Positions 1 to 10,000 of a stretch of DNA of 64,000 nucleotides are shown piece after piece. The position numbers and the translations under genes were made by a program. The stretch is taken from the NCBI GenBank assembly GCA_002632265.1, contig NQOV01000014.1, forward strand, positions 23,466 to 87,465, written 5' to 3'. How positions within the stretch are numbered: the first letter of the stretch is position 1; each line of letters opens with the position of its first letter. The notes beneath the pieces are model-generated. The model was not told the DNA's origin, ran no database searches, and was given only the letters and a program-made list of their open reading frames with translations. The stretch comes from Rhodospirillaceae bacterium MC!. GTDB taxonomy: Bacteria; Pseudomonadota; Alphaproteobacteria; MC1.

Positions 1-543
1 GTAAACCGCCTCCACATTACGAATGCCTTCAGGAGCAGAAACTAAAACAACAACTCTAATATCTTCCACAACTACCCCATGTTCGATCAAAACCTTAATG
101 GCGTGAATCAGTGAATTACCAGTGGCAAGCATGGGATCAACAAGTAAGCATATACGTTTATCCATATCGGGAAGTTTCACAAGATATTCCACAGGTTTTT
201 TAGTTTCAGGATCTCGATACAAACCAATATGCCCCACACGAGCCGAGGGCATTAATTGTTCTAGACCATCACTCATAGTTAGACCAGCACGTAAAACAGG
301 AACAATTACCGCCTTACGTCCTGATAACACTGGGGCATCCATGGGAGCTACAGGAGTTTTAATTTTTCTTGTTGTTAATTTAAAATCTCGTGTGATTTCA
401 TAGCCCATTAGAATAGTGATCTCGCCTAAAAGTTGACGGAATTTATTTTTAGATGTATTAATATCACGCATAATAGTTAATTTATGTTGAATTAATGGAT
501 GAACAATTACTTCTAAGTTTTTGTAATCTAAATGTTTTGTCAT
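1..543 (-). CDS. upp: Uracil phosphoribosyltransferase (3' end cut by window)
   Basis: Converts uracil plus PRPP to UMP in the cytoplasm (pyrimidine salvage). The 181 visible codons start [20 protein letters not shown]. They include the [11 protein letters not shown] segment and the PRPP-binding loop [10 protein letters not shown] (usually DPMLATGGS, so one Gly is Asn here). The family is about 208 residues, so roughly 27 C-terminal residues lie outside the window. The ATG at 541-543 follows an AAGGA-type ribosome site. It is the gene after aspS on the same strand, with a 108-bp gap holding a hairpin. It fits functionally with deoA/deoB at 11.5-14.2 kb. Family identity is clear. Confidence 0.93.
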   Translation of the reverse strand, partial: MTKHLDYKNLEVIVHPLIQHKLTIMRDINTSKNKFRQLLGEITILMGYEITRDFKLTTRKIKTPVAPMDAPVLSGRKAVIVPVLRAGLTMSDGLEQLMPSARVGHIGLYRDPETKKPVEYLVKLPDMDKRICLLVDPMLATGNSLIHAIKVLIEHGVVVEDIRVVVLVSAPEGIRNVEAVY

Positions 544-594
544 GATATTTTTCCTTGTATTTTATCAGAAATATAATTTATATTGCATATGAAA

Positions 595-642
595 ATAACT
601 ATAATAAGGTAAATTAATATTAAGATACATTATTATAGTTAT
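595..642 (-). terminator. Possible terminator hairpin after aspS
   Basis: A 13-bp perfect inverted repeat (595-607 with 630-642) encloses a 22-nt AT-rich loop between the aspS stop and the upp start. The stem is A/T-rich and has only a weak U-tract, so termination is uncertain. It could also be an mRNA 3'-end stabiliser. Confidence 0.4.
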
Positions 643-651
643 CATATTTTA

Positions 652-2445
652 CTAATCGCTTTTCTTTTCAATCTTTTTAGGAAGAGATTTTTTAATGTGC
701 AATTCTCTTAATTGAGTGTCCGCCACTTCTGACGGAGCATTCATCATAAGATCTTCGGCACGCTGATTCATTGGGAATGCAATTATTTCACGGATGTTCG
801 GTTCGTTTGCCAACTGCATAATCATACGGTCAACACCTGGAGCACATCCACCATGGGGCGGAGCTCCGAATTTAAAGGCAGATATCATGCCACCGAATTC
901 CGTATCAACGGTTTCTTTGGTATATCCTGCCATATCAAAGGCTTTGTACATGATTTCAGGTTTATGATTACGAATAGCACCAGAGCTTAACTCGATACCA
1001 TTACAAACAATATCATATTGCCATGCTAGAATATCCAGTGGGTTCATGGTTTCTAAAGCTTCCATTCCGCCTTGTGGCATTGAGAACGGATTATGAGAGA
1101 ATTCGATTTTGCCATTATCATCTTCTTCAAACATTGGGAAATCAACAATCCAACAGAATTCGAAAGAATCATCTTTAATAAGACCAAGCTCATTGGCGAT
1201 ACGAGTTCTTGACGCTCCTGCAAAGGTAGAGGCGTCTAGCTCTTTACCGCAAGCAAAGAATACGGCATCGCCATTATTTAAGTTACAAACTTCTTTAATT
1301 TTAGCGATACGGTCTTCATCGAGATTCTTAGCGATGGGTCCTTTAGCATTGCCATTTTCTTCAAAAATGATATATCCTAAACCGCCTTGGCCCTCTTCTC
1401 TTGCCCAATCGTTTAGCTTATCATAAAAGCGACGTGGTTGAGATGATGCACCAGTGGCAGGAATGGCACGCACTACATTACCTTTTTCGATCAGACCTGC
1501 AAATAAGCCGAAACCACTACCACGAAATTCTTCTGTAACATCGTTAATAATAAGCGGATTACGTAAATCTGGCTTATCACTACCATACTTAAGCATGGAT
1601 TCACGATAGGGAATGCGTTTAAAGGGCAGATCAGAGACCTTTTTCTCTCCGCCTAGTTCTTTATATAGATCATAAAGAACAGGTTCGATAATGGCGAAGA
1701 CATCATCTTGAGTGGCATAAGCCATTTCGAAATCCAATTGATAGAATTCCCCAGGAGAGCGGTCGGCACGAGCGTCTTCATCACGGAAACAAGGAGCGAT
1801 TTGGAAATATTTATCAAAGCCAGAACACATCAGTAATTGCTTAAACTGTTGTGGAGCTTGCGGAAGTGCGTAAAATTTACCTGGATGTAAACGAGAGGCC
1901 ACCAAGAAATCCCTAGCCCCTTCGGGAGAAGACGCCGTTAAAATCGGAGTTTGAACTTCTAAGAATCCTTGATCTATCATACGATTACGCAAGATATTAA
2001 TGACTTTACTACGCAAGATAATGTTATTGTGAACACTTTCACGGCGTAGATCTAAATAACGATAGCGTAAACGCATTTCTTCATTTAGTTCATTGTCGCC
2101 TGCCACAGGGAATGGTAAAACATCCGCCGATGATTCGACGATTAATTCATCGATGACAATTTCAATTTCCCCAGTATCTAAATTGGGATTAATAGCTTCT
2201 TGCCCACGAGAGATCACTTTACCAATTACAGTAATTACGCTTTCTACACGTGTTTTTTCCAGTATTTTAAATAAATCAGAAGAAATATCTATAACACATT
2301 GGGTTATGCCGTAATGATCACGGAGATCGATGAATAATAAATTACCATGATCACGTTTACGATTTATCCAGCCTGATAATTTCACTTGCTTATCAACGTC
2401 TTTAGCTCTTAGTTCACTACAATTGTGAGTGCGATACGTATTCAT
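652..2445 (-). CDS. aspS: Aspartyl-tRNA synthetase
   Basis: Class II aminoacyl-tRNA synthetase that charges tRNA-Asp in the cytoplasm. It has 597 residues, the usual bacterial length. An N-terminal OB-fold anticodon-binding domain covers about 1-110. The catalytic core carries motif 2 ([19 protein letters not shown], about residue 220) and motif 3 ([19 protein letters not shown], near the C-terminus). The bacterial GAD insertion lies between them. The GARDFL and [11 protein letters not shown] segments are typical of the family. The tail ends in a short lysine-rich stretch. The ATG follows AAAGG at good spacing. Whether it is discriminating or also charges tRNA-Asn cannot be decided by eye. 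Confidence 0.96.
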   Translation of the reverse strand: MNTYRTHNCSELRAKDVDKQVKLSGWINRKRDHGNLLFIDLRDHYGITQCVIDISSDLFKILEKTRVESVITVIGKVISRGQEAINPNLDTGEIEIVIDELIVESSADVLPFPVAGDNELNEEMRLRYRYLDLRRESVHNNIILRSKVINILRNRMIDQGFLEVQTPILTASSPEGARDFLVASRLHPGKFYALPQAPQQFKQLLMCSGFDKYFQIAPCFRDEDARADRSPGEFYQLDFEMAYATQDDVFAIIEPVLYDLYKELGGEKKVSDLPFKRIPYRESMLKYGSDKPDLRNPLIINDVTEEFRGSGFGLFAGLIEKGNVVRAIPATGASSQPRRFYDKLNDWAREEGQGGLGYIIFEENGNAKGPIAKNLDEDRIAKIKEVCNLNNGDAVFFACGKELDASTFAGASRTRIANELGLIKDDSFEFCWIVDFPMFEEDDNGKIEFSHNPFSMPQGGMEALETMNPLDILAWQYDIVCNGIELSSGAIRNHKPEIMYKAFDMAGYTKETVDTEFGGMISAFKFGAPPHGGCAPGVDRMIMQLANEPNIREIIAFPMNQRAEDLMMNAPSEVADTQLRELHIKKSLPKKIEKKSD

Positions 2446-2491
2446 ATCTTTAAACCTTTTTGAATATTAATTAATTCTTCTTATCCTATGT

Positions 2492-2520
2492 ATTTTGAAT
2501 AATATTAGGATAAAAGTCAA
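2492..2520 (-). promoter_or_regulatory. Candidate sigma-70 promoter for aspS
   Basis: On the minus strand TTGACT (2515-2520) is followed after 17 bp by CAAAAT (2492-2497), about 45 bp upstream of the aspS ATG. The -35 is good and the -10 matches four of six bases. An inverted repeat TTATCCTA/TAGGATAA (2481-2488 and 2506-2513) flanks the -10 and could be an operator. Confidence 0.42.
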
Positions 2521-2531
2521 GAATTATTTTA

Positions 2532-5500
2532 TTATTGTGAGTTTTTTGCTAGCTTATTCTGATTATCCTTATATTTCTTGTGGATTTTAGTTAAGCTTTT
2601 ATCTGAAATTTCAATGTCTTGATCGAAATAAACAGGGTTAAACTCGGCGATTGTAATATTTTTATTTTTTCTCGCTCTACGACATTCCACCAAATAGATA
2701 ACACAAGGCGAAACAACCAAAGTTAAGGCCGTAGCAAATAATAGACCGAAAATAATAGTTTGCGATATGGGAGCAAAAGTTGCCGACATGGGAGAATCCA
2801 CATAAAAATCACCATTAAGATAATCGATTGTAACTTGAGTGGCTGACGGTAATAAACCCACTGCCGAAGTTAACACGGTTAGCATGATCGGACGGAAACG
2901 CCCAGCACATGTCTTAATAAGGGCCTCGTAGAAAGGAAGACCTTTATCTACTTTTAAGTGTTCGTAAGTATCGATTAGGACGATGTTGTTATTTACCACG
3001 ATCCCAGCGAGAGCGAACACCGCTAAAGATGAGAATGTAATGGAGTATGTACCGCCTGTTATCATCAAACCAAGCACCACCCCACCAGTGGATAAGACAA
3101 TCGCTGACATGGTAAGAGCCGTATAGAACAAGCTATTATATTGAGTAATAAGCACTAGAGCCATTACTAACAGAGCCACGCCAAAGCCTTTGATTAGGAA
3201 AGCCATTGATTTTTTCTGATCCTTACCCATACCGCCAGAAACTAGGGTTACCCCAGAATCGTGGTTATTTTTAGCGAACCAGTCAAATACTTGCTTTCTT
3301 GCGTCATTTTCGTTAACACCGTCGGCAACATCGGCATTAAGGTTAATGGACGCTTGACCGTTTTCATGACGAATGGTCGATACAGTATTATTATAAGTAA
3401 ATGTTACGAATGTAGATAATGGTACACGTCCTTGCGGAGTGTCAATTGTCATGTTTTTCAAGCGATTAGGTTCACGCCATTCTTGAGGAAAACGCAAGAC
3501 GATATCCACAGAATCATCGGCGTCATCAGGATTGTACTTATTCACGGTTAAACCATTGGTAGCAATACGCAACTTAGTACCGATAGTTCCAACGCTGATT
3601 CCATATTCGGCGATCTTATCACGATCCAGTTTAAATACGATATCATAACCAACATTTTCCAAACTACTTTCCACATTAGTAAGGGATTTATTTGCCATTA
3701 ACCAATTATGAAACTTGGTATATATGGGAGTAATACGTGATAGGGTTGAAGAGTGAAGTTGTAATGATAGGGCATAATCCGCACGTGGTCCTTTACCACC
3801 AGAAGATTTAATGGTTAGCTTAAACCCTGGAAATCCGCCTTTTTCTGCAAGTTCTTTTTGCATTTGGGCGATCACATCAAAGGAAATAGGACGCTCACGC
3901 CAACCCACTAACTTAAGCACTAATTCCCCTACTTTGTTGGTTGAGGGAGCTCCTGTTTTTGTATTAACGTCATCCACATATGCCATGAAATCATAGTCTT
4001 TTTTCAAGGTATTAGCTATGTTTTCCAACATCGCTTCTTTTTTCAAAGGAGAAAAGTTATTGCGAGCAATTACGTTGATCTTAACGGAACTCGCATCACT
4101 TTTTGGGAAGAAACTCACACCTAACCCCGAATGAGCGTAAAGATAAAAGCTAAAGAAAACTATCCCAATTGTTGAGAAAATCACAGTTTTCGGATATCTT
4201 AAAGAACGCTTTAGGATTTCAGAATATTTTTTCTCAATGGCACTAGGTTCTTTATGTATTTCGTGTTCTTTTTTGGTAATCGGTTTAATTTTAGCAAAAA
4301 GAATCCCCATAGACGGTAAGAAAATAACCGCCATAATTAAAGCGAATACTAGAACATATATAAGCGTTCTCGGTAAATAACCCATAAACTGACCCATAAC
4401 ACCCGGCCAGAATAAAAGCGGAGCGAAAGCCACAAGAGTGGTTACGGTTGAAGAGAATAACGGCACGGCCATATGTTGAGCCGCATAAATATACGCCTCG
4501 GTGGCAGTTGCCCCCTCGTGTAGTTTGGTATCGGCGTATTCTGTGGCCACGATCGCCCCATCCACCAGCAAACCAATGGCAAGGATTAAAGCGAACATAT
4601 TCATCATATGCAAGCTACTACCTTCCATTTGAATCATCACTAAGGCCGCAAGTACAGATGTGGGAATGGTAATGGCGATAAGAATTGACGAGCGTAAACC
4701 TAACGGAATCGCCACAATCAAGATCACAAGCCCAATGGTAGATATTAAGTTGTTTACAAGGTTGTTAACCATATCATTCACGTTAGATGAACCATCTTTC
4801 ATGATTTTATAACGTAATTCGATATCTTTATAGTTCTTAATTGTCGCATCCAAAGTAGTTTTAATGGATTCCACCGTACTAAGTAGATTCACGCCCCTAC
4901 TTTTATGAATTTCGAAAGACAGCACGCTTTTTCCGTTAAATGAAGATAAGCGATTTCTATCATTAAAACTCTTTTTAACTATGGCGATATCTTTAAGTTT
5001 AATGGTTTTACCATTTTTAAGCTTAATGGGAGTCTCACGGATTTCCTTAACTGTTTTAAAGAGTGCGGGAATCTTAATGGACGCCATACCGTTGGCATTA
5101 ACCATAGAACCACCAGATACTAAAGCATTTTGCGAACTTAAGGAATGGGATATGTCGAGATCTGTTAAATTGTAAGATTTAAGTTTATCAGGTTGTACAA
5201 GAACTTGAACAACGCTACTTCTATCGCCGACAATATCCACGGTTGAAACGCCGTCGATTCCTTCGATTTTACTTTTAACAGCTTGGCCCGCTTTATGTAT
5301 TTGATCTTCCGTACCTGCACCATATAAAATAAATTCTACTACTGGTTGATCGGTAATATCGATATCATTAATCACAGGGGTATCGGCATCGGATGGGAAA
5401 TCTGATTTCGCCTTATCTAGAGCGGTTGTTAGATCATTTCTTGCCTCTTGAGCGTCGGCATCCGTATTAAATACTAAGAGTACCGCCCCAGTATTTTCTC

Positions 5501-5756
5501 GAGCGAATCCACGCATTTTATCCACATTTTTAATGTTTTTAAATTCACGTTCCATAGGTTTAATGATCAAACGTTCGGAATCTTCAGGAGAAATCCCTTG
5601 CATGTGTACATTAATATAGAAAACTGGGAAGTTAACTTCTGGCATTTCTTCACGTGGTAATGTAAAGTAAGAGTTTAACCCTGCCCCAATAATTAGAATT
5701 AATAATACCGCCATCGTACGATACTTTAAAACCAAAGATTTAATTATGTCATTCAT
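2532..5756 (-). CDS. RND-family efflux permease
   Basis: Inner-membrane proton-driven pump of the AcrB/HAE superfamily (1074 residues, full length). It exports small hydrophobic compounds through an adaptor and an outer-membrane channel. Visible features are the first membrane helix (about 13-32), the PREEMPEVNFP and GISPEDSERLIIKPME segments, a large periplasmic loop, a central block of six helices (about 335-470) and a second periplasmic loop before the last helices. In TM4 the usual Asp-Asp pair of the HAE-1 group reads LVDGAIVATEYAD, so only one Asp remains. In TM10 the usual Lys region reads VVNNNIVLID. Both patterns suggest a non-AcrB branch of the family. AGGAAAA precedes the ATG. The adaptor gene lies 71 bp upstream. 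No outer-membrane factor is present. The substrate is unknown. Confidence 0.92.
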   Translation of the reverse strand: MNDIIKSLVLKYRTMAVLLILIIGAGLNSYFTLPREEMPEVNFPVFYINVHMQGISPEDSERLIIKPMEREFKNIKNVDKMRGFARENTGAVLLVFNTDADAQEARNDLTTALDKAKSDFPSDADTPVINDIDITDQPVVEFILYGAGTEDQIHKAGQAVKSKIEGIDGVSTVDIVGDRSSVVQVLVQPDKLKSYNLTDLDISHSLSSQNALVSGGSMVNANGMASIKIPALFKTVKEIRETPIKLKNGKTIKLKDIAIVKKSFNDRNRLSSFNGKSVLSFEIHKSRGVNLLSTVESIKTTLDATIKNYKDIELRYKIMKDGSSNVNDMVNNLVNNLISTIGLVILIVAIPLGLRSSILIAITIPTSVLAALVMIQMEGSSLHMMNMFALILAIGLLVDGAIVATEYADTKLHEGATATEAYIYAAQHMAVPLFSSTVTTLVAFAPLLFWPGVMGQFMGYLPRTLIYVLVFALIMAVIFLPSMGILFAKIKPITKKEHEIHKEPSAIEKKYSEILKRSLRYPKTVIFSTIGIVFFSFYLYAHSGLGVSFFPKSDASSVKINVIARNNFSPLKKEAMLENIANTLKKDYDFMAYVDDVNTKTGAPSTNKVGELVLKLVGWRERPISFDVIAQMQKELAEKGGFPGFKLTIKSSGGKGPRADYALSLQLHSSTLSRITPIYTKFHNWLMANKSLTNVESSLENVGYDIVFKLDRDKIAEYGISVGTIGTKLRIATNGLTVNKYNPDDADDSVDIVLRFPQEWREPNRLKNMTIDTPQGRVPLSTFVTFTYNNTVSTIRHENGQASINLNADVADGVNENDARKQVFDWFAKNNHDSGVTLVSGGMGKDQKKSMAFLIKGFGVALLVMALVLITQYNSLFYTALTMSAIVLSTGGVVLGLMITGGTYSITFSSLAVFALAGIVVNNNIVLIDTYEHLKVDKGLPFYEALIKTCAGRFRPIMLTVLTSAVGLLPSATQVTIDYLNGDFYVDSPMSATFAPISQTIIFGLLFATALTLVVSPCVIYLVECRRARKNKNITIAEFNPVYFDQDIEISDKSLTKIHKKYKDNQNKLAKNSQ

Positions 5757-5767
5757 TTTATTTTCCT

Positions 5768-5784
5768 AAACAATATTATTGTTT
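5768..5784. repeat. 17-nt palindrome between adaptor and permease genes
   Basis: A perfect inverted repeat with 8-bp arms AAACAATA/TATTGTTT and one central base, 12 bp upstream of the permease start codon. It could be a small operator or an mRNA hairpin. It is very AT-rich, so chance is possible. Confidence 0.3.
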
Positions 5785-5827
5785 AACCTGATGTTATCTT
5801 ACAATCAAGTTATTTATATCTAACAGA

Positions 5828-7192
5828 CTACTTATTAGTTTTCTTGTGATTAGTTTCCTTGTGATCAGCTGGCTTGTCATCATTTGTAGTACTATTAGTA
5901 TCAGTATCTGATGCTTTAGCTTTTGCTTTTGCTAAAGCCTCTTTTGCTGATACACTGCGACGATGAGACATAACCATACTTCTAAACGGTCGCACAATTA
6001 ACCAGTATAAGCCAGTTCTCTTCTTGTAATGATTTTTCTTTTGCTGAACTTGTTTTTTATTTAACAAGCTATCTAAAGACATACCGTCATGTAATTTGGC
6101 AAAACCGAAACCCACATACTTAATTTTCTTGCCCAAGCCTGTTACATATTCGATTCCCTCAACTTCATCAACAATCGTAACTGTTTTAAAGCGGATTAAA
6201 TCGCCGTCAACTATATACATCCCTAAAAGACCTTGAGAATTCAATTGTAATACGGATTGTAAGACCTTATGAACAGAAGCTTTTTTCAAATGAATATCCA
6301 CAGTTACAGGACGTCCAGTGATCCATTCATGGGTATTTTCCGAACCATCAGGAATCGCTTCGACTTTAATGGTTGCCGTGCTAGCGTCGGTTACTCTACC
6401 TACAGATACAACTTTTGCAGGAATAATAGATTTATTCTCATTAATATGAATGGATAATCTCGTACCAACCTTAATTTTTTCTGCCACATTTAGGGCTACG
6501 CTCATAACAACCTTATGACGTTTTGAACCTAAGAAAGTAACAACAGGCATACCCGCATTAACGAAACTACCAACATTCACCAAACGCTCTTCAACCACAC
6601 CAGAAAGGGGAGATCTTACGGTTGTATTGTCATAATTTCTTTTAGCACCCTTATAAGCTGCCAAAGCACTATTATAATTTGCCTCTTGTAATGACAATTG
6701 CGATCTTGAAGATAAGCCCGATCTTGACAATTGTTTTTCTGCTCTTAAGCTTAAAGTTGCTTGTTTTAAGTGTGCTTTAGCTGATTCCATTTGCGATCTA
6801 GTATTACCGCCTTCTAATTCAACTAACGCTTGACCTTTACGAACTTTATCACCATTTCTTACGAATGTTTTTATTACTCGCCCTGAAATTTCGGCAGATA
6901 CTTGTGCGTTATTATCCGTATCTAGTTTAGCAGGCAAAAACAAGCTTGGCGAGATTGGTTGTGCTGTGCTTTCTTCAATACTAACCTTAATGGGATCTAG
7001 CGGAGTTATACCAGCAAATGTAGCATCACGCCACACCATAGATATAAATATCCATAAGAATATTAATATTAAGCATACTGTTATATTGGCAAAAGCCTTG
7101 CTAAATCCAGTTATTTTTATTATAATCGACTGTATTGGACGATAAATAAGATACATTAAATCCCATAAGATTCTAAAAATTTTCGATAGCAT
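5828..7192 (-). CDS. RND efflux periplasmic adaptor (membrane fusion protein)
   Basis: HlyD/AcrA-type membrane fusion protein (454 residues) linking the RND permease to an outer-membrane channel. A single N-terminal membrane helix (about 37-55) anchors it. The biotinyl-lipoyl half-motifs (VSAEISGRVIKTFVRNGDKV and TTVRSPLSGVVEERLVNVG) flank a coiled-coil hairpin (about 125-185). Beta-barrel and membrane-proximal domains follow. The C-terminal ~70 residues form a long Lys/Ala/Asp-rich tail that typical adaptors lack. It is the first gene of a two-gene operon with the permease. The family is clear and the substrate is not. Confidence 0.9.
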   Translation of the reverse strand: MLSKIFRILWDLMYLIYRPIQSIIIKITGFSKAFANITVCLILIFLWIFISMVWRDATFAGITPLDPIKVSIEESTAQPISPSLFLPAKLDTDNNAQVSAEISGRVIKTFVRNGDKVRKGQALVELEGGNTRSQMESAKAHLKQATLSLRAEKQLSRSGLSSRSQLSLQEANYNSALAAYKGAKRNYDNTTVRSPLSGVVEERLVNVGSFVNAGMPVVTFLGSKRHKVVMSVALNVAEKIKVGTRLSIHINENKSIIPAKVVSVGRVTDASTATIKVEAIPDGSENTHEWITGRPVTVDIHLKKASVHKVLQSVLQLNSQGLLGMYIVDGDLIRFKTVTIVDEVEGIEYVTGLGKKIKYVGFGFAKLHDGMSLDSLLNKKQVQQKKNHYKKRTGLYWLIVRPFRSMVMSHRRSVSAKEALAKAKAKASDTDTNSTTNDDKPADHKETNHKKTNK

Positions 7193-7695
7193 ATGATCCT
7201 CTTAAATTGTTTGTGATTGTGATTGTGATAAAATTGTTATGTGTTTTGTTACTACGTATTATGTTACTATGCGTTCTGTTGGTTTGTAAATAAATATATA
7301 TATGATACTCAATATATGTTTACTTCTTAATAATATAATAATATTTTTACAATTCTATTCTTCAGATATTGTAAAGCGTTCATTATTATAATTTTAGTAT
7401 ATTTCTTACACTATAAAATTATATGTACTTATTATATATTCCTAATATTATATATTCCTATATAAATATGTGCTTACCGTATATATTTCATGTTAAATAC
7501 TTATATTGTATAATATATATACGGAAGATAGATTCTCAAGTTGGAATCAATATAACATATAAATAAACCCAATACAAGTATTATTTTAATATTACGCACT
7601 GACCAAAGGAATCTAAGAACAACAAAAGCACAATACATATGAGAATGTATCGTGCTTTTTACATGTGAGATTCGAATGTAATATTATTGCAAAAA
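7193..7695. other. AT-rich intergenic gap upstream of the efflux operon
   Basis: About 500 bp without a credible gene. It presumably holds the promoter of the efflux operon, though I could not fix -35/-10 boxes. Also visible are three tandem GTGATT hexamers (about 7210-7227), a 10-bp inverted repeat CCGTATATAT/ATATATACGG (7477-7486 and 7515-7524) and the terminator hairpin of the aldo/keto reductase gene. Confidence 0.5.
7624..7660. terminator. Terminator hairpin after the aldo/keto reductase gene
   Basis: AAAAGCAC and ATACAT pair with ATGTAT and GTGCTTTTT (one internal mismatch, six-base loop). Runs of A/T on both sides let it work in either direction. It lies 36 bp past the stop of the minus-strand reductase. 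Confidence 0.72.
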
Positions 7696-8739
7696 CTATC
7701 TACGCCCTGGATTCGTATTGGATAAATGTATAGTTTCAATGGCCTCTAGCACATCTTCGCTTAATTTGATATCAATAGAGCCGATATTTTCTTTTAATTG
7801 CTCAAGATTCGTTGCTCCTATGATATTAGCAGTAACATGATCTCGTTGATTAACCCAAGCCAAAGACAGCTCGGTTAAACTAATACCTGCTTCTTCTGCT
7901 AGGTTTTTATATTTAATAAGTGAGTCGGTTATGCCGTCTTCTAGATAGCTTTTCATACGGTCTTTGCCCCAGCTATTGAATCTAGCTTTAGGATCGATAC
8001 ATTTACCATTTAAATATTTACCACTTAAGATACCACCTGCTAAAGGAGAATATGCCAATAATCCCACTTGCTCACGCATGGCTACTTCGCCCAAGCTCAC
8101 ATCAAAGCTACGCCCAATTAAGCTATAACAATTTTGAATTGAAACAATTCTAGGCAGATCTTGCTCTTTAGAATGGCGTAAATATTCCATTACTCCCCAA
8201 GGTGTTTCATTGGAAACGCCCACAGATCGCACCTTACCAGATTTCACTAGAACATCCAAAGCTCCTAAGGTTTCTTGAATAAGATCTTCTTCTTTTGCCC
8301 ATTCTCCCTTAAAGTCAAACGTGCCGAATTTGTTAACCTGACGTACTGGCCAGTGAACCTGATATAAATCTATATATTCAGTCTGTAAACGTTCCAAACT
8401 GGTTTCGATAGCCGATAGAACACTCTCTCTCGTAGGTTTTGCTCCATCTCTGATCCAAGGTGCTCCGCCAACAACCTTAGTAGCTAGGATAACTTTTTCA
8501 CGTGCGTTTTTATTTTCGGCGAAATAATTACCGATTATGGTTTCGGTCGCTCCGTATTTTTCTGCGGTGGTTGGCACAGAGTAAACCTCGGCGGTATCCC
8601 AGAAGTTTACGCCCATTTCCAAAGCATAATCCATCTGTTCAAATGCTTCTGCTTGCGTATTCTGACAACCCCAAGTCATTGTACCTAAACATATTTTACT
8701 TACACTAATATCGGTTTTACCTAATTTGTTATATTCCAT
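7696..8739 (-). CDS. Aldo/keto reductase, Tas-like
   Basis: NAD(P)H-dependent aldo/keto reductase (347 residues, TIM barrel, cytoplasmic). Motifs are GTMTWGCQNTQAEAFEQMD near the N-terminus and the catalytic Asp/Tyr segment NFWDTAEVYSVP (D and Y about residues 48-53). The catalytic Lys lies in VILATKV, and His in YQVHWP. The cofactor-binding C-terminal part contains IIGATNLEQLKENI. Length and motif order match the E. coli Tas/YghZ group. It stands alone between terminator and promoter regions, so the substrate cannot be inferred. AGGAAAG precedes the ATG. Confidence 0.9.
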   Translation of the reverse strand: MEYNKLGKTDISVSKICLGTMTWGCQNTQAEAFEQMDYALEMGVNFWDTAEVYSVPTTAEKYGATETIIGNYFAENKNAREKVILATKVVGGAPWIRDGAKPTRESVLSAIETSLERLQTEYIDLYQVHWPVRQVNKFGTFDFKGEWAKEEDLIQETLGALDVLVKSGKVRSVGVSNETPWGVMEYLRHSKEQDLPRIVSIQNCYSLIGRSFDVSLGEVAMREQVGLLAYSPLAGGILSGKYLNGKCIDPKARFNSWGKDRMKSYLEDGITDSLIKYKNLAEEAGISLTELSLAWVNQRDHVTANIIGATNLEQLKENIGSIDIKLSEDVLEAIETIHLSNTNPGRR

Positions 8740-8907
8740 TTATCTTTCCTAATTTTTACATTAAAACAAGTTTATTCTTCTAATAAAATTTAAATGCGGA
8801 TTCATAATCCCTAACAGATACTATATTAAAGTATCGATCATCTAAAGTCAATAAAATTCATAAGGATTAGTTAACAGTATATAATTATATCACATTAGTC
8901 TTTATAT

Positions 8908-9891
8908 TTAAAAGGTTTTTATGTTAGCAGTTTTTAATATTTGTTGCAGATTTCTTAAATCTTCTGGCAATTCGCTTGTAAAAAACATGCGATCTTCCTG
9001 TGTGGGATGATCGAACCCCAATTCGCAAGCATGTAAGGCTTGACGCTCTAAATTCTGTATGGCGATAATTTGTGCCTCTGATAATTTCATGGAATGACGT
9101 TTGCGTTTAGTATAGGTAGTATCCGACAACAAACCATGATTAATATGAGACATATGAACACGAATTTGGTGAGTTCGTCCTGTTTCAAGACGACACTCAA
9201 CTAAAGACGCTCCCAAGCCGTAGATCTCTTCAACAGAATAATGGGTTATGGCATGTTTTCCGTAATCTTCATCCACCACCGCCATTTTTTTCCTATCCTT
9301 ATGATGTCGACCGATATGGCTTTCGATTGTTCCTGTAATGGGCGAAGGCACGCCCCAAACAAAGGCTTTATATGCACGATCAATGGAATGATCGGCGAAT
9401 TGCTTGGCTAAGAAATTATGGGCATGATCGTTTTTAGCCACAACTAACAATCCGCTTGTGTTCTTATCAATACGATGAACAATCCCCGGACGTGCTATGC
9501 CGTTGATTCCCGAAAGAGAACTCTTACAATGATAAAGTAAAGCATTAACCAATGTTCCTGTGTCATTCCCTGGGGCGGGATGTACCACCATGCCAACAGG
9601 TTTATTTACCACAACAAGATCTTGATCTTCATAAACGATATCTAACGGGATATTTTCCGCTAAGGGTGTAGCGTCCTGCGTTGGCGGAGTGATCATGTTA
9701 AAGGCTTCATTTAGAGTGGTTTTTGCCGATAACTTCTTGATAACATCGCCATTAATATGCGTGATACTTCCTGTTTTTACAAGATTCTTAATGCGTTCCC
9801 TTGTGAAAGACGGTAAAACATCAGCTAGAAATTTATCTATTCTAATGCCCACATGCTCTTCATTTTCTACGACGATACTAATTTGATCCAT
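8908..9891 (-). CDS. rluD: 23S rRNA pseudouridine synthase, RluD-like
   Basis: RluA-family pseudouridine synthase (327 residues). An N-terminal S4 RNA-binding domain covers about 14-75 (RIDKFLADVLPSFTRERIKNL). The catalytic domain has HRIDKNTSGLLVVAKND, where the Asp is the conserved nucleophile, and GRTHQIRVHMSHI. These match the RluC/RluD group. RluD is the best guess because of the S4 domain and length, but RluC cannot be excluded without alignment. AAGGA lies before the ATG. Confidence 0.88.
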   Translation of the reverse strand: MDQISIVVENEEHVGIRIDKFLADVLPSFTRERIKNLVKTGSITHINGDVIKKLSAKTTLNEAFNMITPPTQDATPLAENIPLDIVYEDQDLVVVNKPVGMVVHPAPGNDTGTLVNALLYHCKSSLSGINGIARPGIVHRIDKNTSGLLVVAKNDHAHNFLAKQFADHSIDRAYKAFVWGVPSPITGTIESHIGRHHKDRKKMAVVDEDYGKHAITHYSVEEIYGLGASLVECRLETGRTHQIRVHMSHINHGLLSDTTYTKRKRHSMKLSEAQIIAIQNLERQALHACELGFDHPTQEDRMFFTSELPEDLRNLQQILKTANIKTF

Positions 9892-10000
9892 GATCTTTTC
9901 CTTATGTTATTAATTTATGATGTTATTAATTTATGATATATGATTACTTTTTACGATAATATTGTGATATCCCCAAAAAGTGGGAAAAATGAGAGTTTTC

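Noticed and set aside
7477..7524. CCGTATATAT/ATATATACGG inverted repeat as an IclR operator
   Set aside because: It shares bases with the 40946 palindrome, but the region is low-complexity AT and the adjacent genes are unrelated.
9978..10000. AGTGGGAAAAATGAGAG, similar to the left arm of the hairpin repeats
   Set aside because: No matching right arm follows. At most a remnant, or chance.
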